A stretch of DNA of 64,000 bases from Fremontodendron californicum (lineage: Eukaryota; Streptophyta; Magnoliopsida; Malvales; Malvaceae): NCBI GenBank assembly GCA_030761205.1, contig JAULJL010000018.1, positions 14,652,501 through 14,716,500 of the forward strand. The letters are read 5' to 3'. The notes under the pieces are model-generated. The model searched no databases and was not told where the DNA came from. It saw only the letters and a program-made list of their open reading frames with translations. The position numbers were made by a program, and so were the translations under genes. Every line of letters starts with the position of its first letter. The stretch's first letter is position 1. Of this stretch, positions 1 to 11,335 are shown in pieces.

Positions 1-1
1 T

Positions 2-1171
2 CAGAATGAGGTCGTAATGATGGATGCCCAGAACACAGTTAACCCCGTCAATGTCTTAAATTCAGATGATCCAGCTGAAAAGGCAAAGTTGAAAATGGTT
101 GCAGTAAAAGAGGTAGAGTTGGCAGATTCCCAAGGAAAATATCAGTTGCTAGATGAAAGGCTCCGGGCAGTAGAAAATACAAACGTATTCGGGAGTGTGG
201 ATGCAAAATAATGATGCTTGGTCCTCGATTTAGTCATTCCTCCTAAATTCAAGGTCCCTGACTTTGTGAAATATGAGGGGGCGATTGAACCGTCAGCCCA
301 CATCACTATGTTCTGCCGAAAGATGACAAGTCATATAGATAATGATAAGCTTCTGATCCACTACTTTCAAGATAGCCTCAGCAAGTCCGCAATGAGGTGG
401 TATGGTCAGTTGAGAAAGAATTAGATTCGCTCTTGGAATGATTTGGCCATGGCTTTTCTAAACCAGTACAAGCATATGACCGACATGATACCTGACCGTC
501 TCACTTTGCAAAATATGGAGAAAAGAGCTACTGAGAGCTTCAAAGAGTATGCTTAGAGGTGGAGGAACATGTCCACCCAAGTACAACCACCTTTTACACA
601 AAAGGAAATCGCCGTTCTTTTTGTGAGTACACTACGGGCCCCGTACCATGATAGACTCGTCGGCAATGCCTCGAAGAATTTTGCAAATATGGTAATATCA
701 AGGGAGATGATTGAGAATGCTATCAAGAATGGGAAACATGAAGGAGAAGGAACATCCAATGCCGAGAGAAATAGGGTACCTAGAAAGAAAGAGGAAGATG
801 TCCAAGCTATGGGAGATTTGGTCCTATATTCTCAATTTCCCTCATACCAATCATGTTATCCTACTGAGGTATCTCCAAGGCCTACTTCCAGAAAACGACC
901 GCGAGATAACCAAGAAAGAATTCCAATCCCAATCCCTGACCTACGGCCATTACTAATAAAGAATCAGTTTCTTGCCCCGGTACCTTTGAAAATAGCTCCG
1001 AATCCATCAGCAAGGAGTTATGACCCTGACAGCAAGTGTGATTATCACCTGGGGGTAATTGGGCATTCAACTGAAAAATGCAGACAACTGAGGGAAAGGA
1101 TTGAAAGTTTTATCCGCGATGGTATTTTGACACTGGAGCTTATCAATGAGTGGAAGGTCGCTCTGCCGTAA
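2..1171 (+). pseudogene. Gag pseudogene of an Ogre/Tat-like Ty3/gypsy retrotransposon (element A), 5' end off window
   Basis: One reading frame runs from the window edge to 1171 but is broken by in-frame stops near 209-217, at 422-424 and at 554-556. Read through them, it resembles the capsid region of plant gypsy Gag: a region around KVPDFVKYEG, a Tyr-Phe-Gln-Asp-Ser-Leu segment and an Arg-Trp-Tyr segment. Near the end is a Cys-x2-His-x6-His-x4-Cys knuckle-like motif (about 1036-1082). The same protein, in better order, is seen at 56276-57087, so the identification rests on two copies. The stops look like point mutations in an old copy. Gag would form the virus-like particle. No protease or polymerase follows it; the downstream 4 kb is non-coding. 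High confidence for Gag, moderate for the Ogre lineage. Confidence 0.8.
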
Positions 1172-3589
1172 ATCAGTTTGTTTTAGGGTTTTAGGAGGAG
1201 AATTACTACATTCGAAGGATGTCAATATGAGCATTTTGATGCATGTAGTTTCATACCTCATGATGAAAACACTTGTCTTATGTTAACATCCCTATGAAAT
1301 AAATGAATTTTGAATGTTTTTATGTTTGTTGTGTTTTGACAATAATTCGAATGTGCAAAAACAAGCATTAAGGAGGTTCTAATAGTGGATAGTCTCGAGA
1401 ATATTGATGATCATTGTTACAAATGACCCAATACCCTCTCCCTTCTTTTTTCGACTTTTCTAGGCCGAAATCCCTTGAACCAAGACCACTTGAAAAACCT
1501 AATGCTTCAAGGAATATGAATGATTGAACTTCATAAAACCATTATAATCATAGAATAAAGAAATATGTAGATCTTAGTCTAGGCTATGAACATAGGAACA
1601 AACTTTTTGAAATTTTTTCGAACTCCTTGAAATTCAAACAAATGAGACATTCTTTCAAGAATTTAGATCATGGTAATTTGGTGTGTGTCAAGGTTGTGCC
1701 AAAACCATTCATGACATTTTCAACAACCACAAAACACTAATTGCCCAAACATCACTTCATGATTGACACCCTAGGGCACAATGATTAAACTAGATTATCC
1801 CATGTCCTAGAGAAAACCCGTTTTTGGGCCATATTTTCCTTGTCTCTTCAAAGAACTCAGAATTGAAACTCAGCCTTTCCAAAATTGACCTAGACTTGCT
1901 ATGTCCATCGTTGATACAAATTCTCATGGTTAATCAAATTGGGGCATCATATGTCGAAATGATGGATATATGGTGAAAAATGATGGGACTAACGCATGAA
2001 TCAGTGGGGCATGCGACAAAAAAAAAAGAAAAAGAAAAATTGTGATATCATGCATATGAGAATTCGAATGATTCCAAAGTGCAAAATAAAATTTTGATTA
2101 TATATTTCCCCTGAGGATTTCTTTTCAATGAGAATATTCATGCTTGATGTGATAAATGGCCATATTTCATATCCCTCTCACAAAGAGAAAATTATCCATA
2201 GTCACCCCTTTTGAGCCAAAAGAATTATTTCTTCTTTGAACCCTGATCAAGGATCACCCTCTACACTGGAGGGCCAAATGCGAGGAAGGATCACTGAGAA
2301 ATGAGTCCTAACTCAAAGAAAGATACAAAGCAAATTGAGCCCCGAATAAATATGGGTCCACTCTGTCAAAATAAAGATGCAAGAGAAAAACAAAAACAAA
2401 AGAAGAAAGTGTGAAAAAGTATGGCAAATGAAAGGCAAAAGCAAAGAAGAAAAAGAGAACTCAAAGGAATGAAAACTCCAAAAAGGACAAATGCATCAAA
2501 GAAAATCCTCCTCAAGAAATGATCCTTGATCTGATTACCCTTAAACACATATTTTGGGCCTATTTATCCTTTCTTTCGGAACCCCGAACCATGGCCTACA
2601 TTACATGCTTTAAAAGTCCATTTTGATTAAGCATGAATATTTAACTTGAGGGGTTTTTCCTAAGATTTTATCCCATCTCATCGAATTATCATTTCATTGT
2701 GAAAGAATTTAGGATTCTCAAATGCATGGTAAAACAATAAATAAATAAATAAATAAAAAGAAGAAGAAGAAGAAATGGAAAGAATGGGACTCTAGGTCGA
2801 AAACCCAAAAATGGGCGCTCTAGAGTAAGATGGAATTTCTGATGCCATTTGTATTAGTGCCGATACCACAAAAGAGAAGGTCATCTTGAAGAAGTGATCA
2901 TCAAGGAACATCTAGCAATTCATGAACCTCCTAAATTGTCAGCTCTATTCGGAGGATTGACTTCAAAAACTGAGATTTTTTCCCTCCAAGATTAAACTTT
3001 CCAGTTTAAACATCCCAGCCAATCTTGACGCTTGTCAAAATGCCTTGATATCAAAACTAAAAGAAGGTTGAATTTGATTGATTCTCAATGAATTCATGAT
3101 TTAAAAAACCTGTTCCATTCGTGAGCCTAGAAGGGACATACATTTTGTTATCAAATTTTCTTTGATCTACCAAAATCTTGTTATACCAAGCATTGCCAAT
3201 TCAAATTGAAAAACCCAGATTGACACTTAGAGAAATTTTTAACAATGATCATCAGTCTTCAAAAGATTTGTACATCACACACTATGGGGTTAATATTCTT
3301 GTTCAGAAGTTTTCAAAATGAGAAAATAAATAAAGATATTTTTTGAAATACCCATTTTTGATGTTGACATGAGATAAGGGTTTTTTCTAACCCAAAGGTG
3401 TGGAACTACTAGGGTTAATCTTGATTTCCAAATATGAGAAGAAGAAATAGAACCCGGGCATCAGACTTTTGTCAATAAGAGTTTAAAAACTGTTGGGGCA
3501 AAGGAAATGGCCAAAGATTGAAAAATGAATTGAAGTTATACTCTGATTTGAAGAGGAAAAATGATTTGGAAAGGCTAAGCCAAAGTCTG
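1172..3589 (+). other. Non-coding 3' internal region of element A
   Basis: No coding sequence is recognisable between the gag pseudogene and the repeat arrays. In an autonomous Ogre element protease, reverse transcriptase, RNase H and integrase would follow gag, but none of their motifs appears here in any frame. The stretch is AT-rich and contains simple repeats (AATA and AAG runs at about 2731-2776). It is best read as the long untranslated region before the 3' LTR of a pol-less element. The few open frames of 60 to 70 codons look like chance. Confidence 0.5.
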
Positions 3590-4110
3590 GAAAAATTATC
3601 AGGGGCATTTGCATCTTTTCATGAAGCATTTGCATCATTATCAATCTTTGCATTTGCATCATGTAAAAGCATTCTGCACGTTGTCAAATCCTTGCATTTG
3701 CATAATTTAGAAGCATTTGTATAATGTCAATATTTGCATATGCATCATTCCATGAAGTAGTTGCATTAACACCAATTTTCACATTTGTATCACATAGAAG
3801 CATTTGCACATTGTTGACCTTTGCATTTGCATCACTCTGTGAAGTAATTGCGTTATTTGAGGATCATTTGCATTTGCATCATTTAGAAGCATCTGCATCT
3901 TATTCAATATCTGCATCTGCATCAATAAGCATTTGCATCAAGCTAAGCCATTTGCATGTACACCATGAAGCATCTGCATCTTATCCAATATCTGTATCTG
4001 CATTAAGAAACATGTGCATCAATTCAAAACATTTACATTTGCAATATGAAGTATGTGCATCCTGTTAATCATTTGCACCACCATTAAAAAGCATTCGCAT
4101 CTTCTCAAAA
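3590..4110 (+). repeat. Low-complexity array of GCATTTGCATCA-type units
   Basis: The words GCATTTGCATC, GCATCTGCATC and close variants recur many times, separated by short variable spacers such as ATTTAGAA or TTATTCAA. The 12-base period (a multiple of three) leaves two open frames of 68 and 114 codons full of Ser, Ala, His and Leu. These look like by-products of the repeat and not genes. The array sits in the 3' untranslated region of element A. Confidence 0.7.
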
Positions 4111-4134
4111 TCTTCAGGTTAATTTCCAACAATT

Positions 4135-4915
4135 CTTCAAAGATCATTTTTAAAGTCGCATACAGCGCAGTATTCAAGATCATAGATCAGACCTCCGGGC
4201 ACCATTTTTATGACCTTTGGGCATCATTTTAAAGTTCCATACAGCGCATTTTTCCAAATCACAGGTAAGGCCTCCGGGCACCATTCTTAAGACCTCCAGG
4301 CATAGTTTTCCTCTTTAAATCACGGGTAAGGCCTTCGGGCACCATTCTTAAGACCTCTGAGCATCATTTTTAAAGTCGCATATAGCGCATTTTTCCAAAT
4401 CACGGGTAAGGCCTCCGGGCACCATTCTTAAGACCTCCAGGCATCATTTTTAAAGTCACATACAATGCATTTTTTCAAATCATGGATAAGGCCTCCGGGC
4501 ACTATTTTTAAGACCTTCGGGCATAATTTTTCTTTAAATCATGGATAAGACCTTCGGGCACTATTTTTAAAGACCTCCGAGCACCATTTTTAAGACCTTC
4601 AGGCATCATTTTAAAGTCGTGTACAGCGCTTTTTTCCAAATCACGGGTAAGGCCTCCGGGCACCATTCTTAAGACCTCCGGGCATCATTTTTAAAGTCAC
4701 ATACAGCGCATTTTTCCAAATCACGGGTAAGGCCTCCAGGCACCATTTTTAAGACCTCCGAGCATCATTTTTAAAGTCGCATACAGTGCATTTTTCCAAA
4801 TCACGGATAAGGCCTTCGGGCACCATTTTTAAGACCTCCGGGCATAATTTTTCTTTAAATCATGGATAAGACCTCTGGGCATAATTTTTAAGACCTTCAG
4901 GCATAATTTTTTCTT
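4135..4915 (+). repeat. Tandem repeat, about 81 bp basic unit, in the 3' UTR of element A
   Basis: The marker AAAGTCGCATACAGCGCA and variants occurs near 4151, 4232, 4372, 4455, 4613, 4693 and 4774. Spacings are close to 81, 140, 83, 158, 80 and 81 bases. Within each unit GACCTCCGGGCACCATT and TAAGGCCTCCGGGCA alternate. The longer spacings contain an extra TTTCTTTAAATCATGGATAAG-like module. Hypervariable tandem repeats just upstream of the 3' LTR are a known trait of Tat/Ogre elements and a recognised source of satellite DNA. Confidence 0.85.
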
Positions 4916-5156
4916 TTGCAAATCGAACCCGTTTCCTTAAAACGGGTCGAGCCTTGATTAGTTAGGGAACTCAATTTAAGGACAAAATCTTCAATGTATA
5001 ACTTTTTCAAAAAAAAAAAGAAATTGATGAAAAAAGAAAGAATGAAAAATGGAAAAATGGAAACCCCATTTCCCTTCTCTTCACATGTGATTTCACTAAT
5101 CGGACAAAATTAGTGTTTGTTTATCTTTGCCTGATTCTTGATTCTCAGTAGTAGTC

Positions 5157-5169
5157 AAAGAGGGGCAGC
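5157..5169 (+). promoter_or_regulatory. Polypurine tract of element A
   Basis: AAAGAGGGGCAGC lies directly before the LTR terminus TGTAGACACC. A purine run at this spot primes plus-strand synthesis, and it marks the following LTR as a 3' LTR of the element to its left. Confidence 0.8.
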
Positions 5170-8100
5170 TGTAGACACCTAATTTTGTCCGGACCACTAA
5201 ATAAGGTATGTTTTCTTCCTAAATTGATGTTTAAGAATGCAAAAAGGCTTTTCTCATCCTGCAGGTGGTACTCCGAGACTTAGTCTAGAAAGCAGATAGA
5301 AAAAGTCAAACTTGAAAAAGTCAACTCCAAAAAGTCAACTACTAAAAAGGTCAACCCATTTTCAAAATCAAGATCTGAAGTTCAATTGAAAAATGGTGAA
5401 AGAATTTTGATAATCCGAGGTCTACATTGAAAGATATGGAGTTCGAAAGTTGGGTTACGAAGATTCAGTAGAAAAGAAACCCTAGTTCGAGAAATTTGGG
5501 GAAAAGTGCTTGAACGATCAAATTGGTCAAAATTGAAGGTCCCAAATGAAAGATAAGCACTGATTATGGGTAATGGAGAAGCTACTTGAAAGAAATACTG
5601 AAAGAAAAGTCAATTCGAAAAAAAACCGAGAATTAGGGTTTCTGGTGGATTTCGGTGAAATTTGGAAGAATTACAAAAATAGCCCGATTCGGTAAGACTA
5701 AATCCCTTAATTGATGAGGAGTGATTAAACAAGGATAGCCCAAGGCTCAGTTTGAAGAAAATCTAAAAATTGGACTTGTCTTGAGCAAAACCGGGTTTCG
5801 AAGGCAAAAGGGCGAAATTGGAAAATTTAGGAAAATAGCAAATGAACTCCAAAAATTTAAAAATCTCATTCTTAAATCATTTTGAAGATATTGGCGAAAC
5901 AAAATCTTGATTCGGAGTTCGTTTGCAAAATGGCCAAATCTCAGGTCCACTATGTAGAAATTCAACAAGATAAATCCCCGAAAAATAGGAAACGAGTTCC
6001 AAAAATTCTGAAAATTTTTAGATCTCATTTTTAAATTATTTGGAAGAGATTTGCAAAAGAAAATCTTGATTCCGAGTTCGTTTGCAAAATGGCCAAATCT
6101 CGGGTCCCTTATGTAGAAATTCAAGAAGATAAATCCCGAAAAAATAGAAAATGAGATCCAAAAATTATGAAAACTTTCAGATCACTTGTTTAAATTATTT
6201 GGAAGAGATTGGTGAAGAAAAATCTGGATTCGAAGCTCGTTTATAAAATGGCAAAACTTCGGGTGCATTTAGGGGCAATTTTGGAAATAAATCCAAAATA
6301 AATAGCAAATGGATTCGAAAAATTTTGAAAACTTCCAGAATTCAATTTTTTTATTTATTATTATTTAGTAAGTATTGAAAAAGAAAATTTGAATTTGGAG
6401 TCTGTTTGCTATTTATTTAGGTTCGGGGGTCAAAAAGGTCATTTTACCGAAGAAATCAAAAAGGGCAAATTTGTAATTAAGAAAAATATGAAAGATGTAG
6501 GATTTGTTGAGATAATTCCTCCCTTGATCAGCCAGCATAGAGGAGAAGAAGGAAGCTTGATCAATTTAATTCCATAGTCACTATCAAGCTCACATGCTAC
6601 CACTAGCACCTTGCAAATGGTCCCCCCTTCATCCAATGGCTTAGGTGCCTTGTAGGGAAGTTGAATGCACCATCCAATGGCCAAGTCTAAATGCGAAGAT
6701 GACATTTTTATTTTTCATGAAAGAACCCTCATCTAATGGCCAAGAATGGAATTGCACAATTCATCCAAAGGTGGACATCTATTCGGCCAAGCAAGGAAGT
6801 GCATGGGATTGTTCCTTTTCATCCAATGGCTTAGGCCATGTACAAGGGATGAGTACACATGTTAAGGTCTGGGACTAAATTCTAAGATGACATTTTTATG
6901 TTTTCATGAAAGAATCCTCATCCAATGGCCAAGAATAGAAGACCACAACTCATCTAAGGGTAGGCACTTAAAAGGCCAAGCAAGGGAGTGCATGGGATTG
7001 GTCCTCATTTTCATCTAGGGGCTGAGGTTATTACAAGGGCTGAGTACAAATCTTAAGGGCTGCTATCAATTGGAAAGATGACATTTTTATGTTGTCATCA
7101 AAATATCTTAATCTAAGGGCCAAGATTGGAGGAAAAAAAGTGCAAAATTCATCTAATGGTTGGAGGGCCATTTGGCCAAGAGGAAGGAGGAAAGGGAATG
7201 TTTGATTTTTTCCATATAGGCTGATCATTTGAGAGGGGAAGTCAGTAGCTAATTTAGAAAAGAAAAGGTTTTGAAAGAAAAAAAGAATGGTTTTCAATAG
7301 AAGAGCTTGAAGGTAGTCATCTCTACCAAACTCTAGCATAGTTTTCTTCTTGTTCTCCATTGTGATTTTTTTTTTTCTATCTTGTTTTCCTACTACATTT
7401 CTCATAGAAATCAAAGTTTTAAAAGGTTTATTTAAACTTTCATTTCTTCTTCTTCATAAAAAATGGTTGAAAATACTTTTTTTTTTTTAAGATTCTTGCT
7501 TTGGCCAAATGTAGCATGAGTGATTGCCTTGATCTTTCTTTTTTTTTTCTTCTTTGCATGATGTTGTGGGAAACATGATTTTTGAAGGTTCATTTAAGTA
7601 TTTTATATTCTATTTTTTTACAAAAAAAATGAAGCAAAAGTGGTTGAAATGGCTACATGATCTTGGCAAGACCAAGTGACCATGGTTAAGGGAGAGGCTA
7701 TGCCCATTTTTACCTACCATGAAGCTCACCTTAATTTTGTTGTTTAGCATGGTTTATTTTCGGATTTTTGAAATGGAAAGGCTTCATGATCTTGGCAAGA
7801 CCAAGTGATTATGGTTAGGTGAGAGGCTATGCCCATTTTATACCAACCATTGAGCTTAACTTTCCTTGTTTTATTTACTAGTTTTGCTTGTTATTTGCTT
7901 TGCATGTCTATGCTTAATTTTTTATATGTTCTTTACATTATTTTCTATGCTATATTTGCTTCTATATTTCTTTTCCATGCTTAATAATTTTTCCTTGTAG
8001 GTTTGGCCTTCGTGTTCATTGGAATCATATTGTGCATTTTTTCATATATAATGTCTTGTATTATAAACATGTTCGCATTTTATATTTGGTCATATGACCA

Positions 8101-10884
8101 TTCGACTACTCCATTTTGCTATGCCTTTCATGTGCATGTGCATTTCCATCTTGCTTCTTGACTTGTTTGCATCTCCATGCCATGAGTTAGCATATCTTGA
8201 TATTTAGTACGCCTTGCATGTGCATTTTCATCTTGCTTTTTGGCTTGTTTGTATTCCCATGCCATGAGCTTGTGTATTTTGATTTTGGTATATCATATGC
8301 TTGTGAAAATGTCATGACATTATATCTTGATATGATTTTTCATGTACTTGTGTCATTTATTAGATAGGATTACATTAGAGTACCATGTGACCATTCGGCC
8401 TCTTCATGCATTCCTTGCCTTGTCATGCATTTGCATTTTGTTTAGGTAACTTTCTTTGCATTATCATATCTTGAAATTGTGTATTATTTTTTGTTTGTTC
8501 AAACATTAGTATTAGGTTTATTGGTCAATGTACGTTAATAGTATTGCTATGCATTCTCATTACATTTTAGGTCTAGGCCATATTGGTATTGCCATGCATA
8601 TTAGGTCTTAAATCATATTGGTATTGCCATGCATTGCAATGCTACTTAGGTCTTAGGTTACATTAGCATTTTCATCCATATTCATAACATATTAGGTGTA
8701 AGTCATATTTGCATTATCAAGCATTGCATGCATATTAAGTTAGGATAGCATTTATTGCCATGCAAACTCATGCTAGGCATTTAGGTTATTTTGAATTTTC
8801 ATGCATTTCTTTTACCATTTATGCTTTAGACCATGCATTTCATACATTTCATTTGCTGTATGTTCATGCATTCCATGTCATTGCCACATGATTTATGACT
8901 GAGGCCAACCTATGGCTCAAAGTCATGCTCTCTTGAGCATACTTGTGGAAAATTAAAGATTTATCAAATTGATTATTCTACTTTTGTGATTTTTTTTACT
9001 TAGCCAATTTTTGTCCAAGGTTTTTAAATGTTTTAGCTACTGTTTTTAGGTCTTTAGGATAGTCTCTAACATTTTTACTTTGATTTTTAAATGATTTTAT
9101 CAAAGGCAAAAAAACGTGTTTTGGCAAAACAGTTTTTCATCCACTACTCGTACTTTCCCAATTTTTGTAGGTAGTCATCTTTAATCAGAAAATTAAACCA
9201 ATTTTTTCACGTGTAGTTCAACATGTTCTAAGTCTCGAGTATTTGTTTTAGATTTTTTTTGAATTTTTAAAAATAGGCTAAAAAATCATGTGTCAAAACC
9301 GGACAGTAGAGGTAGATTTGAATTAAAAAAAAAAACAATGGTTGAATTTGGCTAAAGGAATTTAAAGGGGGTTGGTTATAAGCTTTAGCTACTGTCTTAG
9401 GATAGTTTCTAAGCCTTTTTAAACTTTAAAAATGATTTTATAAATATCGAGTTAAGGGTGGTCAAGTCCGGGATTTTAAACTTAGGAAATTAGAGCCATT
9501 TTTAAAGAGCTTGGTTAGGGGTTTTAATCTTCATTCAAGTTTTTCTTCAAAATAATTTTCAAACAATCACAAATTTTCGTTTTTCGAAAATCTAATTTGA
9601 CATATTTTCCTAAGGTAGTCGGATATCTTTTTAGATAGACGGATTTCTTTATTTAGAGGAAAAAATACATTTTATGCATTGCATTTTCCATGTTCATGCA
9701 TTTTATTTAATATGTGATTTTTGCTATGATATTTTTCATGGTATTATTATTACTTTGATTTACATTTTATGATGTTATATTGTTTGCCATATGATTTTGA
9801 ATATTTCATGCTATCCTATATTTTTATTTAGTCATTTCTTTTTGTCACATTATTGACCATATACTATGTTCATGCATTTTTTTTTCGTGCATATTTTATG
9901 ATAGCATTATTTTATGTTTCATGTCATTTCATGTCACTTAGATCATATTCCATGTCATTTAGGTTATATTATTTAGAATATGCCATGTCATTTAAAATAT
10001 GCCATATCATTTAAAATTGCTATGTCATTTAAATCATTTTATTTCATTTAGAATATATTATGATACTTAGGATTTTTCATATTCACCTAGAATATACTAT
10101 TCCATTTAAATTATGGCATATCATCTAGGTTGCATTATATTATCTTGACTTTGCTATGTTATTTTATTTATGTCATACATGTTCATATTCATTTTTTAAA
10201 TGTTTTTTTAAGAAAAATGATAATGATTTTCAATAAAAAATAAAGATATTCTCAAGTTAAAATAATTCATGAGTCCTCTACCGGGTTTGCTGGAGGGAAT
10301 ATCATCAATTATCATTAATAAAGGAATATCCTTCTTTCAAAAAACGAGAATGATTCGAAAAGTTTTCCAAATAAATAAAAATTTCTATATTTTGCCGATT
10401 TTGTTGGGGAATATAGGAAAATTTTGAATTAATAAATTTTGGATCATTTTCAATTAAAAATGGAATTATTTTTCTTCAAATGTGGAATTAACTTGAAATA
10501 CTAAATTAAAAATCGATTTTTTACCGAGACTTGAGATAACATACGATTAATAAGGTAACATTTTATATGGGCGTTGTGGGGGTGCTAATCCTTTCCGCAC
10601 GTAACCGAGTCTCGATTCTTCGATTTTCTCTGGTTTATAACGCAAACTTGAAATTGGTTTTAAAAATGTTTTAATTAATTTTAAAATATTTTATAAAACC
10701 GATTTTAATAGGTGGCCGATCACACCTAGCTAAAAAAAATTGGTGGCAACTCCATGTCTTTTTATGAGACCATTTTCATACCCTCGACCTTTTATTTCAA
10801 TCTAGAGGAATTAAGTTGTCTTTTCCTCTTCTTCTGTTTCCCCCTCACTCGAACAGGTCCCCGTGACGGGATCACGTATCGATA
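5170..10884 (+). mobile_element. Full-length Ogre-like LTR (A), 5.7 kb, shared by two tandem elements
   Basis: It starts TGTAGACACCTAATTTTGTCC, as do three other LTR starts in the window (18309, 43193 with one change, 48131). It ends CGATA, where sister copies end CGACA. It is preceded by a polypurine tract (3' LTR signature) and followed by a primer-binding site and leader (5' LTR signature). It therefore belongs to two elements at once. Inside are imperfect repeats of about 158 bp (about 5790-6340), a block of CATCCAATGGC-containing repeats (about 6620-7180) and a CATGTCATTTA-rich array (about 9930-10150). No gene is visible in it. Confidence 0.8.
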
Positions 10885-11335
10885 GCTTGGCGACTTCACT
10901 TGGGAATATTAGAGAGCCAGGCCTAGAATTAGTCTTGTGTTATCAAAGTCTCGGTTTTGTTGGTTTAATTGGTACTTAATTTTAATTCCCATATTTTTTT
11001 AAATAAAGGAGAATTTTGAAAAATATAAAATGTTTTAAATATGTTCATATTCATTCACATGCATTTTATTATTGTTTTCTAGTTATTTAATGTTGTATAT
11101 TACTATTGCTTGTTGATTAATGCGTTACACTATTCTTGATCGTTATTTTAATAAATTGTTGGGGTATTTAGGATAAGGGGTGTAGAATAGGTGGTGAAAG
11201 GTTTGTTGTTCTTCTACACACACTACATTTGTATTTGCATAATATTAACTCTCTACCCAGGTTCTGTCCTTTTAAGTGGGATTAAAGTAACTATGCCTTC
11301 GTGATGACCCTCCGTATGGGCTAGTGAAACACTTA
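10885..11335 (+). mobile_element. Primer-binding site and truncated leader of the second tandem Ogre-like element
   Basis: TGGCGACTTCACTTGGGA at 10888-10905 matches, with two changes, the primer-binding sites after the other Ogre-like LTRs at 33333 and 53688. The leader that follows (GAGAGCCAGGCCTAGAATTAG) is also shared with those copies. At about 11335 the leader stops and the sequence jumps into the middle of an LTR. Everything between (ORF1, gag, pol and the start of the 3' LTR) is deleted. Confidence 0.8.

Noticed and set aside
3518..4068. Two adjoining frames of 68 and 114 codons
   Set aside because: They consist of translated 12-base repeats; no start context or protein family.
4135..4915. 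CRISPR-like array
   Set aside because: Units are contiguous and diverged with no unique spacers, and the context is a plant retrotransposon.
7031..7414. 127-codon minus-strand frame in LTR A
   Set aside because: Low-complexity Phe/Lys-rich translation of AT-rich LTR; disrupted in LTR B.
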